Assembly (NCBI GenBank): GCA_022448725.1
Contig: JAKUTR010000015.1
Location: 1-58,934, forward strand
DNA: 58,934 bases
DNA from: SAR202 cluster bacterium
GTDB taxonomy: Bacteria > Chloroflexota > Dehalococcoidia > Lucifugimonadales > VXLM01
Direction: 5' to 3'
The notes under the pieces were generated by a model. The model was not told the origin of the DNA. It did not search any database and was given only the letters and a program-made list of their open reading frames with translations. Each line of letters begins with the position of its first letter. The stretch's first letter is position 1. Shown piece by piece: positions 46,571 to 56,436 of this stretch. The position numbers and the translations under genes were made by a program.

Positions 46571-46726
46571 TTACCGTCCTGGTTCGTCCTCTATTAAGCT
46601 CTGTGCCCTACCCGTCATGAGGGGGACCAAGTTTACATGTTTACATCAGTTATGCAAACACGCGAAGAGACGGCAAGAGCTAATGCAAGGTTGCCATCCG
46701 ATGTTGAAAATTTAGAAATCGGCGGA

Positions 46727-47056
46727 CTAATTACCTGGCTTGGAGTAGACGATACTGGCAGCTTTTTTCATAGCTGCTACGCTCTCTTCAGCGGTCATGA
46801 TTCGACTGACCTTCATTGAATTGACAATACCAGAGGCACACACCGCCATCACAAGTGCCTGAGTATCCACGTCGTTGTCATTGCTGGTGAACACCAAGTA
46901 GAGGTTGGTTTCCCCTACTCCAAACCAGTAGTGCTCAATTTCGAACCCTAGAGAAGTGAACAGTGGTTGGTTTGCGGTCTTTCGGTCCTCGGGGTTTTGT
47001 ATAAATCCTTGGAATGCTTCCGTAGTACCTTCAATTGTAGCTAAATACCTGGCCAT
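46727..47056 (-). CDS. GYD domain protein
   Basis: A 109-residue protein matching the GYD family, a small ferredoxin-like fold (MARYLATIEGT, IEHYWFGVGETNLYLVF, and LVMAVCASGIVNSMKVSRIMTAEE-type residues). These proteins are thought to bind small molecules or form dimers like Dabb domains. The ribosome-binding site AGGGAGG before ATG 47056 is strong. It stands between the DUF805 and YgjP genes, all on the minus strand but with gaps over 100 bases. Confidence 0.75.
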   Translation of the reverse strand: MARYLATIEGTTEAFQGFIQNPEDRKTANQPLFTSLGFEIEHYWFGVGETNLYLVFTSNDNDVDTQALVMAVCASGIVNSMKVSRIMTAEESVAAMKKAASIVYSKPGN

Positions 47057-47217
47057 ATCTTTCCTCCCTGGTGATTAAATACAGATATTGCCCGGGACAT
47101 TTCATTCTAGATGTAGATAAATATCCTAGACTATTCTCCTCTCGATATATTGTCCTAATTTAAGCCTATGATCAAGAGTTTAGGTGGCGAGAATCCATAC
47201 GGGATCAAAGCGTGCAT

Positions 47218-47988
47218 TCAAAGCTTCTCAAGGCGCGGCGATGCCCAGAGGGGCGTGTCTGTTAATTCGACTTCTCTCAGTTCCCGTCTAAGTTCTCCAC
47301 AATTTGGTAGAACATGCGTGAATGCCGTCCAAAACCTACCTGAATGGTCCAGATGTTCAAGATGTGTGAGCTCGTGATGAAGTACATACTCGACAAGATG
47401 GTGTGGGATAAATAACAGATTTCGATTTAAGTTGATGTTGCGCTTAATAGAGCAGCTACCCCACCGACTTACTTGGTTTTTTATGTATATTCGGTTGAAC
47501 TGTAAGTTCCTTTCCTCGGCCAGAGAGGAGATCCAAGGCAATAGCGATAACTTCGCTCGTTGGTGAAACCATTGTTGTAGCTGGCGCGCACTATGGAAAG
47601 GATCTTTTGAGTCTGTGGTGATGGATAGTGAGTGATCTCCACTTAGAGTGAGTTTATTGGTAGCGGGCTTGTGCTCTCTGTATTGCACTGACCAATTTTC
47701 ATCCAGTGCCTTGAGATTAATTGTTACCGGTTTGAGTTGGCTGCGTCCGTCTCTAACGTAATTACGAGAGCTCTTTATCCAAGAGATGTTACTTGTCACC
47801 GTATCTATGACCCATGACGAATCCTTGCCCTTCGGCACAACAATCTCCACCCCTTTTTTCAAGGATGCTTTGAAGATCAGCCGTTTTGCTCTGGGATTCG
47901 ATTTCACCGTTACTAGATCGGCAGGAACCGAGTGGTTTGATAGGAGCTGCTCAATAGCAGCCAGGTCTGACGAGGTCAATGGTGCCAA
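47218..47988 (-). CDS. YgjP-like zinc metallopeptidase (DUF45)
   Basis: A 256-residue protein. The C-terminal domain has RWGSCSIKRNINLN and the zincin motif HHELTHLEHLDHS near residue 205, the YgjP/SprT-like arrangement of M48-related peptidases. The N-terminal half is beta-rich and typical of the family. It is cytoplasmic. It follows the secreted nuclease gene by 15 bases on the same strand. Confidence 0.85.
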   Translation of the reverse strand: MAPLTSSDLAAIEQLLSNHSVPADLVTVKSNPRAKRLIFKASLKKGVEIVVPKGKDSSWVIDTVTSNISWIKSSRNYVRDGRSQLKPVTINLKALDENWSVQYREHKPATNKLTLSGDHSLSITTDSKDPFHSARQLQQWFHQRAKLSLLPWISSLAEERNLQFNRIYIKNQVSRWGSCSIKRNINLNRNLLFIPHHLVEYVLHHELTHLEHLDHSGRFWTAFTHVLPNCGELRRELREVELTDTPLWASPRLEKL

Positions 47989-48003
47989 CTTAAAGGACTG
48001 CCG

Positions 48004-48762
48004 TTAATTTTCACATCCCACTCCATTTTTGTTTCCGTCAAATCTGTGAGGGTCCGGGGGCAGTACTTTGAATCGTCGAAACGAGACGTCTTTGCAGTCG
48101 AGATCTGGAGGGGTTGGTGGGATACAGACATCGGGATAGGACGAGTCACAATCAGAGGTGTTGGATGAGGCAGGTGTATTTGGGTTTGTAGGTGACCATA
48201 GGCCAATACCCTGGTCAACTGCTTGTTGCTGGAGGGCTCGAAGATCATCTGAATACTTAACATCGGGTGGATAGGTGGACACTTGCGCATACCCTTCCTG
48301 TACTAGGATCGCGTTTACCATCTGGCCATTGATATAGACGTAACGTAGAAGGCGTCCGTATCGGTCCATTTCAGATACGTCTTTTTCTAGTTGGACAATT
48401 TTGCCTTCTACAAGGGCTCTATTCCGTGCAAACGCTTCGGGGCCTAGGAACTCTACCTCTTTGGAGGGGTGCCTGGTCTCAGGGGTGTCGATCCCTATGT
48501 AGCGGACGCTGTGAGATTTGCCATCAATCTGCACCTCGATGGTATCTCCGTCAATCACCCGGAGGACTTTGGCATTTGAAGGCTTGGGTGATATATAAGA
48601 TGGAGGGGTTTCTTCAGCGTTATCTGGCCCAAGATCCGGCTTAGCGTCGCTGTCACAAGCAGTGGCGAAACTTGCGGCGAGTGTTATACATCCAAGAAAT
48701 CCTCGAACCATATGTTTCGTGTAGACGCGCATTAACGATGCTGGTCGAGCCAGTCTATTCAT
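48004..48762 (-). CDS. Secreted thermonuclease-like lipoprotein with excalibur tail
   Basis: A 252-residue protein. A signal peptide ends in a lipobox (FATAC, about residue 36). The staphylococcal-nuclease domain (about 64-190) has VLRVIDGDTIEV, YIGIDTPETRHP, DRYGRLLRYVYI and LVQEGYA, with the catalytic Arg and Glu in place. The C-terminal excalibur calcium-binding motif has DLDCKDV and DGNKNGVGCEN. It would degrade extracellular DNA or RNA. It is upstream of the YgjP gene. Confidence 0.85.
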   Translation of the reverse strand: MNRLARPASLMRVYTKHMVRGFLGCITLAASFATACDSDAKPDLGPDNAEETPPSYISPKPSNAKVLRVIDGDTIEVQIDGKSHSVRYIGIDTPETRHPSKEVEFLGPEAFARNRALVEGKIVQLEKDVSEMDRYGRLLRYVYINGQMVNAILVQEGYAQVSTYPPDVKYSDDLRALQQQAVDQGIGLWSPTNPNTPASSNTSDCDSSYPDVCIPPTPPDLDCKDVSFRRFKVLPPDPHRFDGNKNGVGCEN

Positions 48763-48851
48763 AAAGTCTCATAGAGGTCCAAGCACAACATACAGGATCC
48801 ATAGAGGCTTACTCGTACTTCAGCAAATTTCCATATGGGATTATAAATTGT

Positions 48852-49667
48852 TCAGGGGTGAACGTAAGTGTCTTTGCACACTCGATGGAGCATCCCTGAG
48901 GCTGGTCTTGTGGTAACCCATTCGTTGCAGAGACTGTTATTGCCCGTTGCTACCGCTGTTTTTACTCGTTCTGCTACGTCTGGTGTTACCCATTTTGTCC
49001 AAACATCCTCGTTTTGCTTCAGGAAAATAATTGCGGCCACGTTGTCACGTAGGGCCATCCTGCCACCGCTCATTCGTGCGGTTAGCTCTCTAATCACCTT
49101 GTCGCCTGGAGCGAACGATTGAAGCACGCTTATAGCATAGGGCGCTCGTTCAGTCAGACCCGCATTGATACCGATCAGGATATCTGGTTCGGAAGTGTAC
49201 GGCTGTGCCAGCGAAGTTACCTTATCGGTTTTGCCTAGGCCCTGATGCCAATCGGCTGACGTTTCCATTACAAGATCTGCATGTCCGTCAAGCAGGGTGG
49301 CCTTGTAGCCTTCCACCTCGGTTTCTAAAATCTCGATTTTTTGCTGGTGTCCGTGAAATAGAATGTAGCCGGCGATGAAACTGACGAGCTTTACCCTGTT
49401 GTCGTCCCATGTCACGATTCGAATTACGTCCGTAGTCTGAGACTCCCCTGTCTCTTCTTGGACAACAGGTGTTTGCTCAGGGACAGGGGTCGAGGTCACG
49501 ACAATAGCGGTTTCACTGGTAGCTGGTGTTGGAGTGCCTTGGCGGTGTTCTTTGAGCCTTCCGACATCGAAAGGGTCATTGTTGTCGGCGCAGCCGGTCA
49601 GGAGCAATGAGGTAATCGTTGCCGCCAATATTATTCCAGCCGACCCGAAATTAAACATGACAGACAC
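48852..49667 (-). CDS. Substrate-binding lipoprotein (glycine-betaine OpuAC-like)
   Basis: A 271-residue lipoprotein with lipobox LLTGC, then a Thr/Pro-rich linker of about 55 residues. A binding domain starts IRIVTWDDNRVKLVSFIAGYI and includes DGHADLVMETSADWHQGLG, as in OpuAC/ProX betaine and choline binding proteins. No permease or ATPase gene is beside it, so it is an orphan, perhaps working with a distant transporter or as a sensor. The domain is rather short. Confidence 0.65.
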   Translation of the reverse strand: MSVMFNFGSAGIILAATITSLLLTGCADNNDPFDVGRLKEHRQGTPTPATSETAIVVTSTPVPEQTPVVQEETGESQTTDVIRIVTWDDNRVKLVSFIAGYILFHGHQQKIEILETEVEGYKATLLDGHADLVMETSADWHQGLGKTDKVTSLAQPYTSEPDILIGINAGLTERAPYAISVLQSFAPGDKVIRELTARMSGGRMALRDNVAAIIFLKQNEDVWTKWVTPDVAERVKTAVATGNNSLCNEWVTTRPASGMLHRVCKDTYVHP

Positions 49668-49768
49668 ATGCCCTTTTGTTATGAGGAGTCTATACCGATA
49701 GAATTCTACACTTAGTCCCAGTTGACCGTCTTTATCCTGCCTGTCAGCGTTAATATTCGGTCAGTTCG

Positions 49769-50419
49769 TTATCTGTCGGAAACTCTTTTACGCCATCTCA
49801 AGTACCATCGTGCGAAAGCCAGCCAGCCTATTCTCGAATCCGTTTTGAGAGCATCAAAGGCGTGCTGGTGAAATTCTAGAGCGTCATCAACGGTAAGTCG
49901 AAACACCCGGCCAGGGTTTCCCTGGAGGCCCGGGGAAACCAACCATTCTTTTTGTTTAAAGACTAACGTATGCCCAATGGCCGCTTGCTCCTGGACAGGT
50001 GGAGTTATATATACATGGATCAAGTCTTCCATACGTAGGAGCCGACGGAATAGGCGGTTTGAGAGCAAGGGGTTGGATACTGTGATTCCTTGCAGGCAAT
50101 GGAAAGGATTTACAGCAGCATCAATGGCTGGGGTAAATAGCGTGCTTAGAATTCTATATCGTCGGATGTGATCGATATGCTTTGTTGACATTAATTCCAA
50201 CAGATTATTCACCTGTGTTGTGGTCAGTTCGATGACATAGTCGACGCTAGCTTCATCTAGTACCTCTTTGAATTCGATATAAGTACCTTGGTGATAGCAG
50301 CTAAACTCTTCTCTGCTATCAGAGATTCGGATTCCCGCCGCCTCAAAGAGCTTCCCGAATAGCTCAAGCGTATCTGGCGTTTGCTCTATAGACTTAAGCT
50401 TGTCGATGCTTTGTGCCAT
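49769..50419 (-). CDS. Hypothetical protein, 216 aa
   Basis: A soluble protein without signal peptide. It has a helical N-terminus (SIEQTPDTLELFGKLFEA), a mixed middle with IELTTTQVNNLLELM, and a basic, Trp-rich C-terminus (WLAFARWYLRWRKRV). The segment FSCYHQGTYIEF to LPxxVDYVIEL recalls SCP2-like or steroid-carrier folds but I cannot support that. It is divergent from the nitrilase gene. Confidence 0.5.
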   Translation of the reverse strand: MAQSIDKLKSIEQTPDTLELFGKLFEAAGIRISDSREEFSCYHQGTYIEFKEVLDEASVDYVIELTTTQVNNLLELMSTKHIDHIRRYRILSTLFTPAIDAAVNPFHCLQGITVSNPLLSNRLFRRLLRMEDLIHVYITPPVQEQAAIGHTLVFKQKEWLVSPGLQGNPGRVFRLTVDDALEFHQHAFDALKTDSRIGWLAFARWYLRWRKRVSDR

Positions 50420-50524
50420 GATGTTGATTATGCACTAGAACAGTGATTACTATCGGTCGCTATTGATACGAAGCTAGGAACACGGTACCCAGATCCGGTA
50501 AAAACCTGGGGAGAGGATAAATAG

Positions 50525-51406
50525 ATGTTCACGTCGATCAAAGCCTCAGCGATTTCGATAAAGCCCCGAAAATGGGACAAACCACATAATGCAGACAAAT
50601 TGGAGGCCTTAGTTGCCCAAGCCGCCAAGGAGCGTCCCGATCTCGTTGTTACCACGGAAGGTGTTCTAGAAGGCTATGTTGTAATGGACGTGCTTGAGGA
50701 TCCGAGTAGAACGGCAGAGATGATTGATATCGCAGAGCCAATCGATGGCCCATATATTCGTCGCTTCCGAAAATTGGCAAGCCAACTTCGAACGTGCCTG
50801 TGTCTGGGTTTCGCGGAACGGATTGAAGATGAGGTTTACAACGCAGCGGTTTTCATAGATCACGAGGGAGAAATTCGTGGTAAATATCACAAAACCATGC
50901 TTGCTGAAGGAACGGGACCCAATTGTAACTTTAACCGTGTGGGTAAGGCCCTAAGAGCCTTTGATACCCCGGTCGGGAGAGTGGGTATCGTTATCTGTAA
51001 TGATAGATGGAACCCTATGATTACTCGAACGCTAGTGCTTGACGGCGCACAGTTGATACTGATCCCATCCTATGGTTCTAAGACTAGTGAACAGAACGAG
51101 ACGGTTCTTGCTCGAGCTAGAGAGAATGGCGTCCCCATAGTTGAGGCAAATGTTGGGATGAACTTGATAATAAGTAAGGGTGAGATTGTCGCTTACAAAT
51201 GGGGTAATGATCAGATTACGACTGCGGTGGTAGCGGTGCCGGAACTGTCCTCCCCCAAAGCTGCCCGTATGCTTGAGTCGGAGTACCTGGCACTCCAAGG
51301 TCCTGAGATGCAACGACGATACCTTGAAATGGCTAAAAAACTAAGAGGTGAGCCAAATCTGCATGATCTTGCTGCAGCGGGTAATTTGATTATCAACGAA
51401 CCTTAG
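50525..51406 (+). CDS. Nitrilase/carbon-nitrogen hydrolase
   Basis: A 293-residue CN hydrolase with the full triad: E45 in TTEG, K123 in KYHKTML and C158 in IVICNDRWNP. It would cleave an amide, carbamate or nitrile. It has no membrane or glutamine-transfer domain. It precedes a Gfo/Idh/MocA gene by 90 bases on the same strand. The substrate is unknown. Confidence 0.85.
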   Translation: MFTSIKASAISIKPRKWDKPHNADKLEALVAQAAKERPDLVVTTEGVLEGYVVMDVLEDPSRTAEMIDIAEPIDGPYIRRFRKLASQLRTCLCLGFAERIEDEVYNAAVFIDHEGEIRGKYHKTMLAEGTGPNCNFNRVGKALRAFDTPVGRVGIVICNDRWNPMITRTLVLDGAQLILIPSYGSKTSEQNETVLARARENGVPIVEANVGMNLIISKGEIVAYKWGNDQITTAVVAVPELSSPKAARMLESEYLALQGPEMQRRYLEMAKKLRGEPNLHDLAAAGNLIINEP

Positions 51407-51497
51407 CTACTAGATTGGTATTAGACCCATTTAATTTCGTTACATTCAAGGTATCTTAAGGAAGATGGCCGGTTTTGTAAGGAACAAGGAGACTTCA

Positions 51498-52571
51498 ATG
51501 ACGGAAGCAAAATTCCGGGTGGCAATCATCGGGTGCGGACGGATGGGCCAGCATTACGCAGAGGCTTACTCAGCCTATCCTGATACCGAAATTGTCGCTA
51601 TAGCCGAGCATGATCCAGATCGACTCCAAGTAGTGGGAGAGCGTTTCGGAGTCAAAGCACTTTACCCGGATGTAGATTCATTACTGCGGGATGTAGTTCC
51701 TGATGTTGCAGCGGTGATTACACCGACTAAGTTTTACAAACACGCGGTGATAGCTTGCGCTCAAGCAGGTGTGAAGGGCGTGTCAACTGATAAACCCATA
51801 GCCGCAAGGCTCTCAGATGCTGATGAGATGATCGAAGCGTGCGAGAGTCGGGGCGTTGTACATGCCGGCGGTAATCTAATGAAGTGTCTTGACGAGACCC
51901 AAGAGACCGCTCGCCGACTGCGTGATGGTGTATATGGGGAAATCATTGGAGGGGCAATTCCCGGGTTCAGACGCCAGATTGTGGGTGGTGGATGTCAGTC
52001 AATACTGCTAGCGGAGTTGTTAATGGACGCCGAAATCGAGGAAGTGATTGCTTGGGGCGAGCCTCCAGAGGTTTTAGAGACGAACACTGATGTCGGTTTA
52101 AGTATCAGCGGTGTGTTCCGCATGGGTAATGGACTGGAATGTAACGTGTACGGTATGGAAGTTAGTCGAGGGTATGTTGATGTCTGGACAGAGGACACCT
52201 TTATCCGGGGGACTAATTTACCCCCTGAGATCTATCGAGGTTATGACGAAAAAGGAGCACGGATTCGTCTCGAACCTGATTTTCAACCCTATGAGTGGAG
52301 CGAGTTTGGCTATCTAACAGGGTCCATTCGTTCACTACTGGCAGCTGTTGATACCGGAAGTACACCGCGAGTCACAGGAGCAGACCTACGTAAAGCACTG
52401 GAGGTTGCTATCGCAGCAAAGCAGTCAGTGCTCTTACGTAACGCGCCTGTGAAATTGCCTCTGGAAGATCGTTCATTGACCCTGTATCCCACACCACACC
52501 GCTGGGGTGGTTATGACTCTGTGGGCAACCCACAGCCCCTGGCTGATGCAGCCAAACCTAAGTTCAGCTAA
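51498..52571 (+). CDS. Gfo/Idh/MocA-family dehydrogenase (first copy)
   Basis: A 357-residue NAD(P)-dependent oxidoreductase. The Rossmann start is VAIIGCGRMGQHYAEAYSA, then VSTDKPIAARLSDADEMIEACE and a C-terminal substrate domain. It ends with KLPLEDRSLTLYP, a phrase also found in the copy at 56437. Sugars, inositols or their amine derivatives are typical substrates. I start at ATG 51498 with AAGGAG six bases upstream; ATG 51465 gives 11 more residues. Confidence 0.8.
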   Translation: MTEAKFRVAIIGCGRMGQHYAEAYSAYPDTEIVAIAEHDPDRLQVVGERFGVKALYPDVDSLLRDVVPDVAAVITPTKFYKHAVIACAQAGVKGVSTDKPIAARLSDADEMIEACESRGVVHAGGNLMKCLDETQETARRLRDGVYGEIIGGAIPGFRRQIVGGGCQSILLAELLMDAEIEEVIAWGEPPEVLETNTDVGLSISGVFRMGNGLECNVYGMEVSRGYVDVWTEDTFIRGTNLPPEIYRGYDEKGARIRLEPDFQPYEWSEFGYLTGSIRSLLAAVDTGSTPRVTGADLRKALEVAIAAKQSVLLRNAPVKLPLEDRSLTLYPTPHRWGGYDSVGNPQPLADAAKPKFS

Positions 52572-52631
52572 TGCATCTATCGAGTTAGGATTGGGGGGTG
52601 TCTGAGTCTGTATTCAGCCTGATAACCCGGG

Positions 52632-53141
52632 TTACTTTTCTTTCGAATGATGCTCTACGATTACGCTACAAAGAGCATCCGAATTCTGGGAGCCGATTAA
52701 GATGTTGGTACCCTCTTTGAGTGCCAGATAGACGCCCCGGTTGCCGCTGACGTTGTAGGCCTTACCTTTCTTGCCGTACCGGATCCCCCAACCGCCATAC
52801 TCTTTAAGCGGGCTGTATGTTACAGACTCTATCTGTTGGATATTTTTGAAATCCAATACGATCCATGCCCGATGGAACGGGCGAAATCGTATGTATATCC
52901 CTTCGGATCTAACCTCTGTATCGAGCCCTGTGAAATAAAGAAATATAGGGATAGCGCTGCTTAGAACTAGTCCCAGTAGCAGGGTAAGGTTCGTTATCAC
53001 GACACTACTCGATGGAGAGTTCGAAAGAATTTGTTGGAATATGATTGCCAGTAGCCACGCTGGTGCGGCAAGGGCTAGAACCCATATCCACCAATGACGA
53101 AATCTCTGTTTCTCTGAATAAAGTGGTGTATCGGTCTGCAT
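52632..53141 (-). CDS. DUF6141-like membrane protein
   Basis: A 169-residue protein with two membrane helices (about 16-36 and 48-70) and a C-terminal beta domain with GGWGIRYGKKGKAYNVSGN. This resembles the DUF6141 family of unknown function. It is convergent with the first Gfo/Idh gene and divergent from the 53297 gene. Confidence 0.55.
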   Translation of the reverse strand: MQTDTPLYSEKQRFRHWWIWVLALAAPAWLLAIIFQQILSNSPSSSVVITNLTLLLGLVLSSAIPIFLYFTGLDTEVRSEGIYIRFRPFHRAWIVLDFKNIQQIESVTYSPLKEYGGWGIRYGKKGKAYNVSGNRGVYLALKEGTNILIGSQNSDALCSVIVEHHSKEK

Positions 53142-53296
53142 ATATGACCTGGTGAGTTGGTTACGACTGGTTAATGGCGAAGATTCTACGGCATAGTTTA
53201 ACCAATATCGAACCGCTCAAACCCGTGGTGATCCCCGGCTTCGGGGTGTAGCTACGCCATTCGCGATCAGGTAGTATCTGAACCCTGGAGGCATCG

Positions 53297-54748
53297 ATGC
53301 CACGACAACGGACCATATATTTCAACGACGCCCGCCACTACTACCTCTTTGTTTTTGAACCACCGATGGCACTCGAAGACGCATGGATCCCTATCGACGA
53401 ATGTGCAGGTACTGCGGTGGATACCTTCATCTATGGTGTCGCTCGCGTTGACGGGGTCTTTTACCCATCAAAAATAGGACAACGGTTCAGAGATAATCAG
53501 GTTTTCGAGTCTGCCCCTTACTACCGCGCCTATAGAAACATGCAGAGCCTGGTGGATCGAGGTCTTGATCCCCTAACGGTACTTATTGACCGAGCTCACG
53601 ACAAAGGCATGGAATTCATCGCGAGTCTTCGTGTTGGCCTTCTGGGTGCCACCGACCCCTCTCAGAACACTAGAGCGGGCGGGGCAGGCTTCCTAAACCA
53701 GGAGATACGGGACCATAACTTTGATCTACTTCGTGAACTCGCTATCGACTATCCTTCTGATGGAATCGAACTCGATCTCGCAGCCCCGCCTCGTGCTGGT
53801 GCTCCTATTTTTCGTCCCGAGGATGTCGCTGAACACACGCCCCTGATGACGGAGTGGGTCCGAAGCGTTTCGGAGATGGTTCATGGGCGACCTGGTAGCC
53901 GAGGCGTCGTTGGCGCTCGAGTATACCCGACTGAAGAGACCAATACCCGAGTTGGCTACGATGTAAAAACATGGCTGGCAGAAGGACTCGTAGACTATGT
54001 AACCCCGCTCATTTACAGTCACTTTGTTATCGACAGCAACATGCCGATACAGTGGCTTATTGATGCTGCTCACCAGTATGACGTACCTGTCTATCCACTA
54101 CTTGGGCCATACTCTGCAGAAGAGCAAAGAGATTTCCATACTCGTGAATGGGCAACACCTGAGATGATGCGTGCTGCCTTCGCGAACTACTGGGATATGG
54201 GAGTCGATGGTCTCTACGCATTTTTCTTCAAGTGGCCAATAGATGCGGCAGGTAAGCTCACCCTTACAGAGATGGGCGATCCTGAACTGGTCGCCGATAA
54301 GTCCAAGCACTACCTTGTGGGGAGAAAGAGTGATGTGACCGAGGAGATGGGGTATCACCTACCCTTACCACTCGAGATTGCACACGATGATACGAGCCGG
54401 CACGATATCCCGATCCGAATAGCTGACGATATTGAAGGTAACGCCGACCGTATAAAAGAAATCCGTATAAGGATGCTAATTGCTGACCTGGTTACAGATG
54501 ATGATGTCACCTTCGAATTAAACGGTAAATCGCTAGAGCACGAGCTAATTCGTCGTGAATACGGTAACTCAATTGACGCATATTGGGGCCAGTGGTTGGA
54601 GTTTATGTTGGAGGGAGTACGACCAAACAAAGGAGAGAATACCCTCTCGATAACACTAAACAAACGGGCTGAAGGTTGTATCGGCACCCTTGTCATAGAG
54701 GACGTAGAGACGATCGTCGAGTATCATCCATTTCGATCGCGTCTTTAA
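53297..54748 (+). CDS. Glycosidase-like TIM-barrel protein (GH10-like)
   Basis: A 483-residue protein. The first 340 residues form a TIM barrel of the hypothetical glycoside hydrolase type (GHL10): IYFNDARHYYLFVFE, HDKGMEFIASLRVG, SDGIELDLAAPP (candidate acid residues) and YVTPLIYSHF. The last 130 residues are a beta-sandwich. It has no signal peptide. Substrate unknown; relatives occur in Planctomycetes and Verrucomicrobia. Confidence 0.65.
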   Translation: MPRQRTIYFNDARHYYLFVFEPPMALEDAWIPIDECAGTAVDTFIYGVARVDGVFYPSKIGQRFRDNQVFESAPYYRAYRNMQSLVDRGLDPLTVLIDRAHDKGMEFIASLRVGLLGATDPSQNTRAGGAGFLNQEIRDHNFDLLRELAIDYPSDGIELDLAAPPRAGAPIFRPEDVAEHTPLMTEWVRSVSEMVHGRPGSRGVVGARVYPTEETNTRVGYDVKTWLAEGLVDYVTPLIYSHFVIDSNMPIQWLIDAAHQYDVPVYPLLGPYSAEEQRDFHTREWATPEMMRAAFANYWDMGVDGLYAFFFKWPIDAAGKLTLTEMGDPELVADKSKHYLVGRKSDVTEEMGYHLPLPLEIAHDDTSRHDIPIRIADDIEGNADRIKEIRIRMLIADLVTDDDVTFELNGKSLEHELIRREYGNSIDAYWGQWLEFMLEGVRPNKGENTLSITLNKRAEGCIGTLVIEDVETIVEYHPFRSRL

Positions 54749-54786
54749 TAGTTTTCAACGCTTATTAGTTTCTATGAGGAGTATCT

Positions 54787-55533
54787 ATGAGAAATAATCA
54801 CCTATCATTCCGCTCGGGTAATCCGGTATTGTCAGCGAAGACTTTTGCCGGCTCATATGGAACCACTCAGGATGTGATGACTATCGATGGGACGGTGAAC
54901 CGTACTGTCGTAAGCCTGTTGATCCTACTCACAGCTGGGTTTATAACCTTTGCACTTGAAATCGTGGCCTTTGCACTCATAGGCGCCTTGGTTGCATTCG
55001 CCTTACTAATTGCAACGATGTTTAAGCCGCAATGGTCCCCGAAAACAGTACCTATTTATGCAGTATTTCAAGGAGCTGCACTTGGTGGGATTTCGTTCAT
55101 ATTTAATGAGCTTTATGATGGGATTGTTACTCAAGCAATAGTTCTTACTATTGGGATATTTGTTTCACTATTAGCAGCATACAAATCCAGGCTTATTAAA
55201 GTCACTGAGAACTTTAAACTTGGAGTGGTTGCTGCTACCTTTGGCATAGGGATTTTGTATGTCGTGAGCATGTTTATGAGCATGTTTGGTATGGGCCAGA
55301 TGCCCATCATGGATATTACCAACAGTTCGTTAATTAGTATTGGATTTAGCTTGTTCGTTGTTGTTATCGCCTCTCTAAATTTGGTCCTTGATTTTGATTT
55401 CATAGAAGAGGCTGCCGAGCAAGGGGTTCCGAAATATATGGAATGGCGTGCTGCTTTGGGATTAATGGTCACACTAGTATGGCTATATATCGAGATACTT
55501 CGATTACTTGCTAAACTACAGTCTCGGCGATAA
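54787..55533 (+). CDS. Bax inhibitor-1/YccA-family membrane protein
   Basis: A 248-residue protein with seven membrane helices and a polar N-terminus of about 40 residues (RSGNPVLSAKTFAGS). It includes AVFQGAALGGISFIFNELYDGIVTQA and LNLVLDFDFIEEAAEQGVPKYMEW-type residues, which mark the BaxI_1 (PF12811) group. Relatives act as pH-sensitive calcium leak channels or modulate membrane proteases. The ATG has TGAGGAG upstream. Confidence 0.85.
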   Translation: MRNNHLSFRSGNPVLSAKTFAGSYGTTQDVMTIDGTVNRTVVSLLILLTAGFITFALEIVAFALIGALVAFALLIATMFKPQWSPKTVPIYAVFQGAALGGISFIFNELYDGIVTQAIVLTIGIFVSLLAAYKSRLIKVTENFKLGVVAATFGIGILYVVSMFMSMFGMGQMPIMDITNSSLISIGFSLFVVVIASLNLVLDFDFIEEAAEQGVPKYMEWRAALGLMVTLVWLYIEILRLLAKLQSRR

Positions 55534-55569
55534 CTCTAACGAAACGTAGTAAAAAGGTTGACGTCTGAT

Positions 55570-56391
55570 CTAGTCGATATCGCTTAGCAGTTTGCGGAGG
55601 TGGTTGGTGGCAAGGGTGATACCTTCAAAGTCATCACAGGTGCTGTAATTTTTGCCAAGGTAGTAGATTGAGAGTACTCCATTGTAGTTAACCTTGCGCA
55701 GAATCTTGATGATGCGCTCGTAATCAAACCACTCCTCCCAGCCTTTATCGATCTTGAATATCTTCGCCCTCACGTAAGAGGCTATCGGCGCGGTCTGCTC
55801 CATAAATTCATAGAAATCGATGCTACGATCCCATTGCCCTTTGGGGGTAACACCTGGTGAGCCAACCCACCTGCCAGTATCCATACTGAAAGTGAAATTT
55901 TCCCTATTCACATCTCTGTGGAGGCGTAAAATATCTTCCCCTGTTGGTTCTGTAACCGGTGCGTGACCACGCATGCCGACCATAATGCCCCGTTTAACGG
56001 CATAATCGCAGACCTCTTGGTAGCACCGAACCATAGGTGGCCTGATAGCCTCAGGAACCCCACCAGTGGCTAACAAAATCATCGGAGCGCCTAAGAAAAC
56101 AGCAGTGTCGACCCTGTCCTTTGCCTGCTGGACTCGTTGGATGAGCTCCTCGTCAGTGCCAACGAAGCTGCCTCCTCCATCTATAAAGCCAATAGATAGA
56201 CCGCGGCTTAGGCAGGCGAGCTTCAAACTCATGAGGTAATCTAAATCGGTTCGCGGAAAGCCCTTGTCGAGAGCAAAATCGATCGCATCGAGCTTCAGGC
56301 TATCTGCAAAGTCGATAAATGTTTCTGGATCGACAAGTTGAGAAGAAGTCTCGCGGTCATAGGCGAACGAGAAACTGCCGAGTTTAATCAC
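55570..56391 (-). CDS. Sugar-phosphate isomerase/epimerase-like protein
   Basis: A 273-residue xylose isomerase-like TIM barrel. Candidate metal-site residues are in LDAIDFALDKGF, IGFIDGGGSF, GMRGHAPVTEPTGEDIL and FSMDTGRWVGSPG. It is of the kind that acts with Gfo/Idh/MocA dehydrogenases in inositol or keto-sugar breakdown, and it follows the second such gene on the same strand by 45 bases. Confidence 0.72.
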   Translation of the reverse strand: MIKLGSFSFAYDRETSSQLVDPETFIDFADSLKLDAIDFALDKGFPRTDLDYLMSLKLACLSRGLSIGFIDGGGSFVGTDEELIQRVQQAKDRVDTAVFLGAPMILLATGGVPEAIRPPMVRCYQEVCDYAVKRGIMVGMRGHAPVTEPTGEDILRLHRDVNRENFTFSMDTGRWVGSPGVTPKGQWDRSIDFYEFMEQTAPIASYVRAKIFKIDKGWEEWFDYERIIKILRKVNYNGVLSIYYLGKNYSTCDDFEGITLATNHLRKLLSDID

Positions 56392-56436
56392 TACGGAGAC
56401 TCCTTCGGTTGTTTATGAGTGGATTGGCAGATTGCT

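Noticed and set aside
46637-46819. 60-residue plus-strand frame between the DUF805 and GYD genes
   Set aside because: Overlaps the 3' end of the GYD gene and lacks a start signal.
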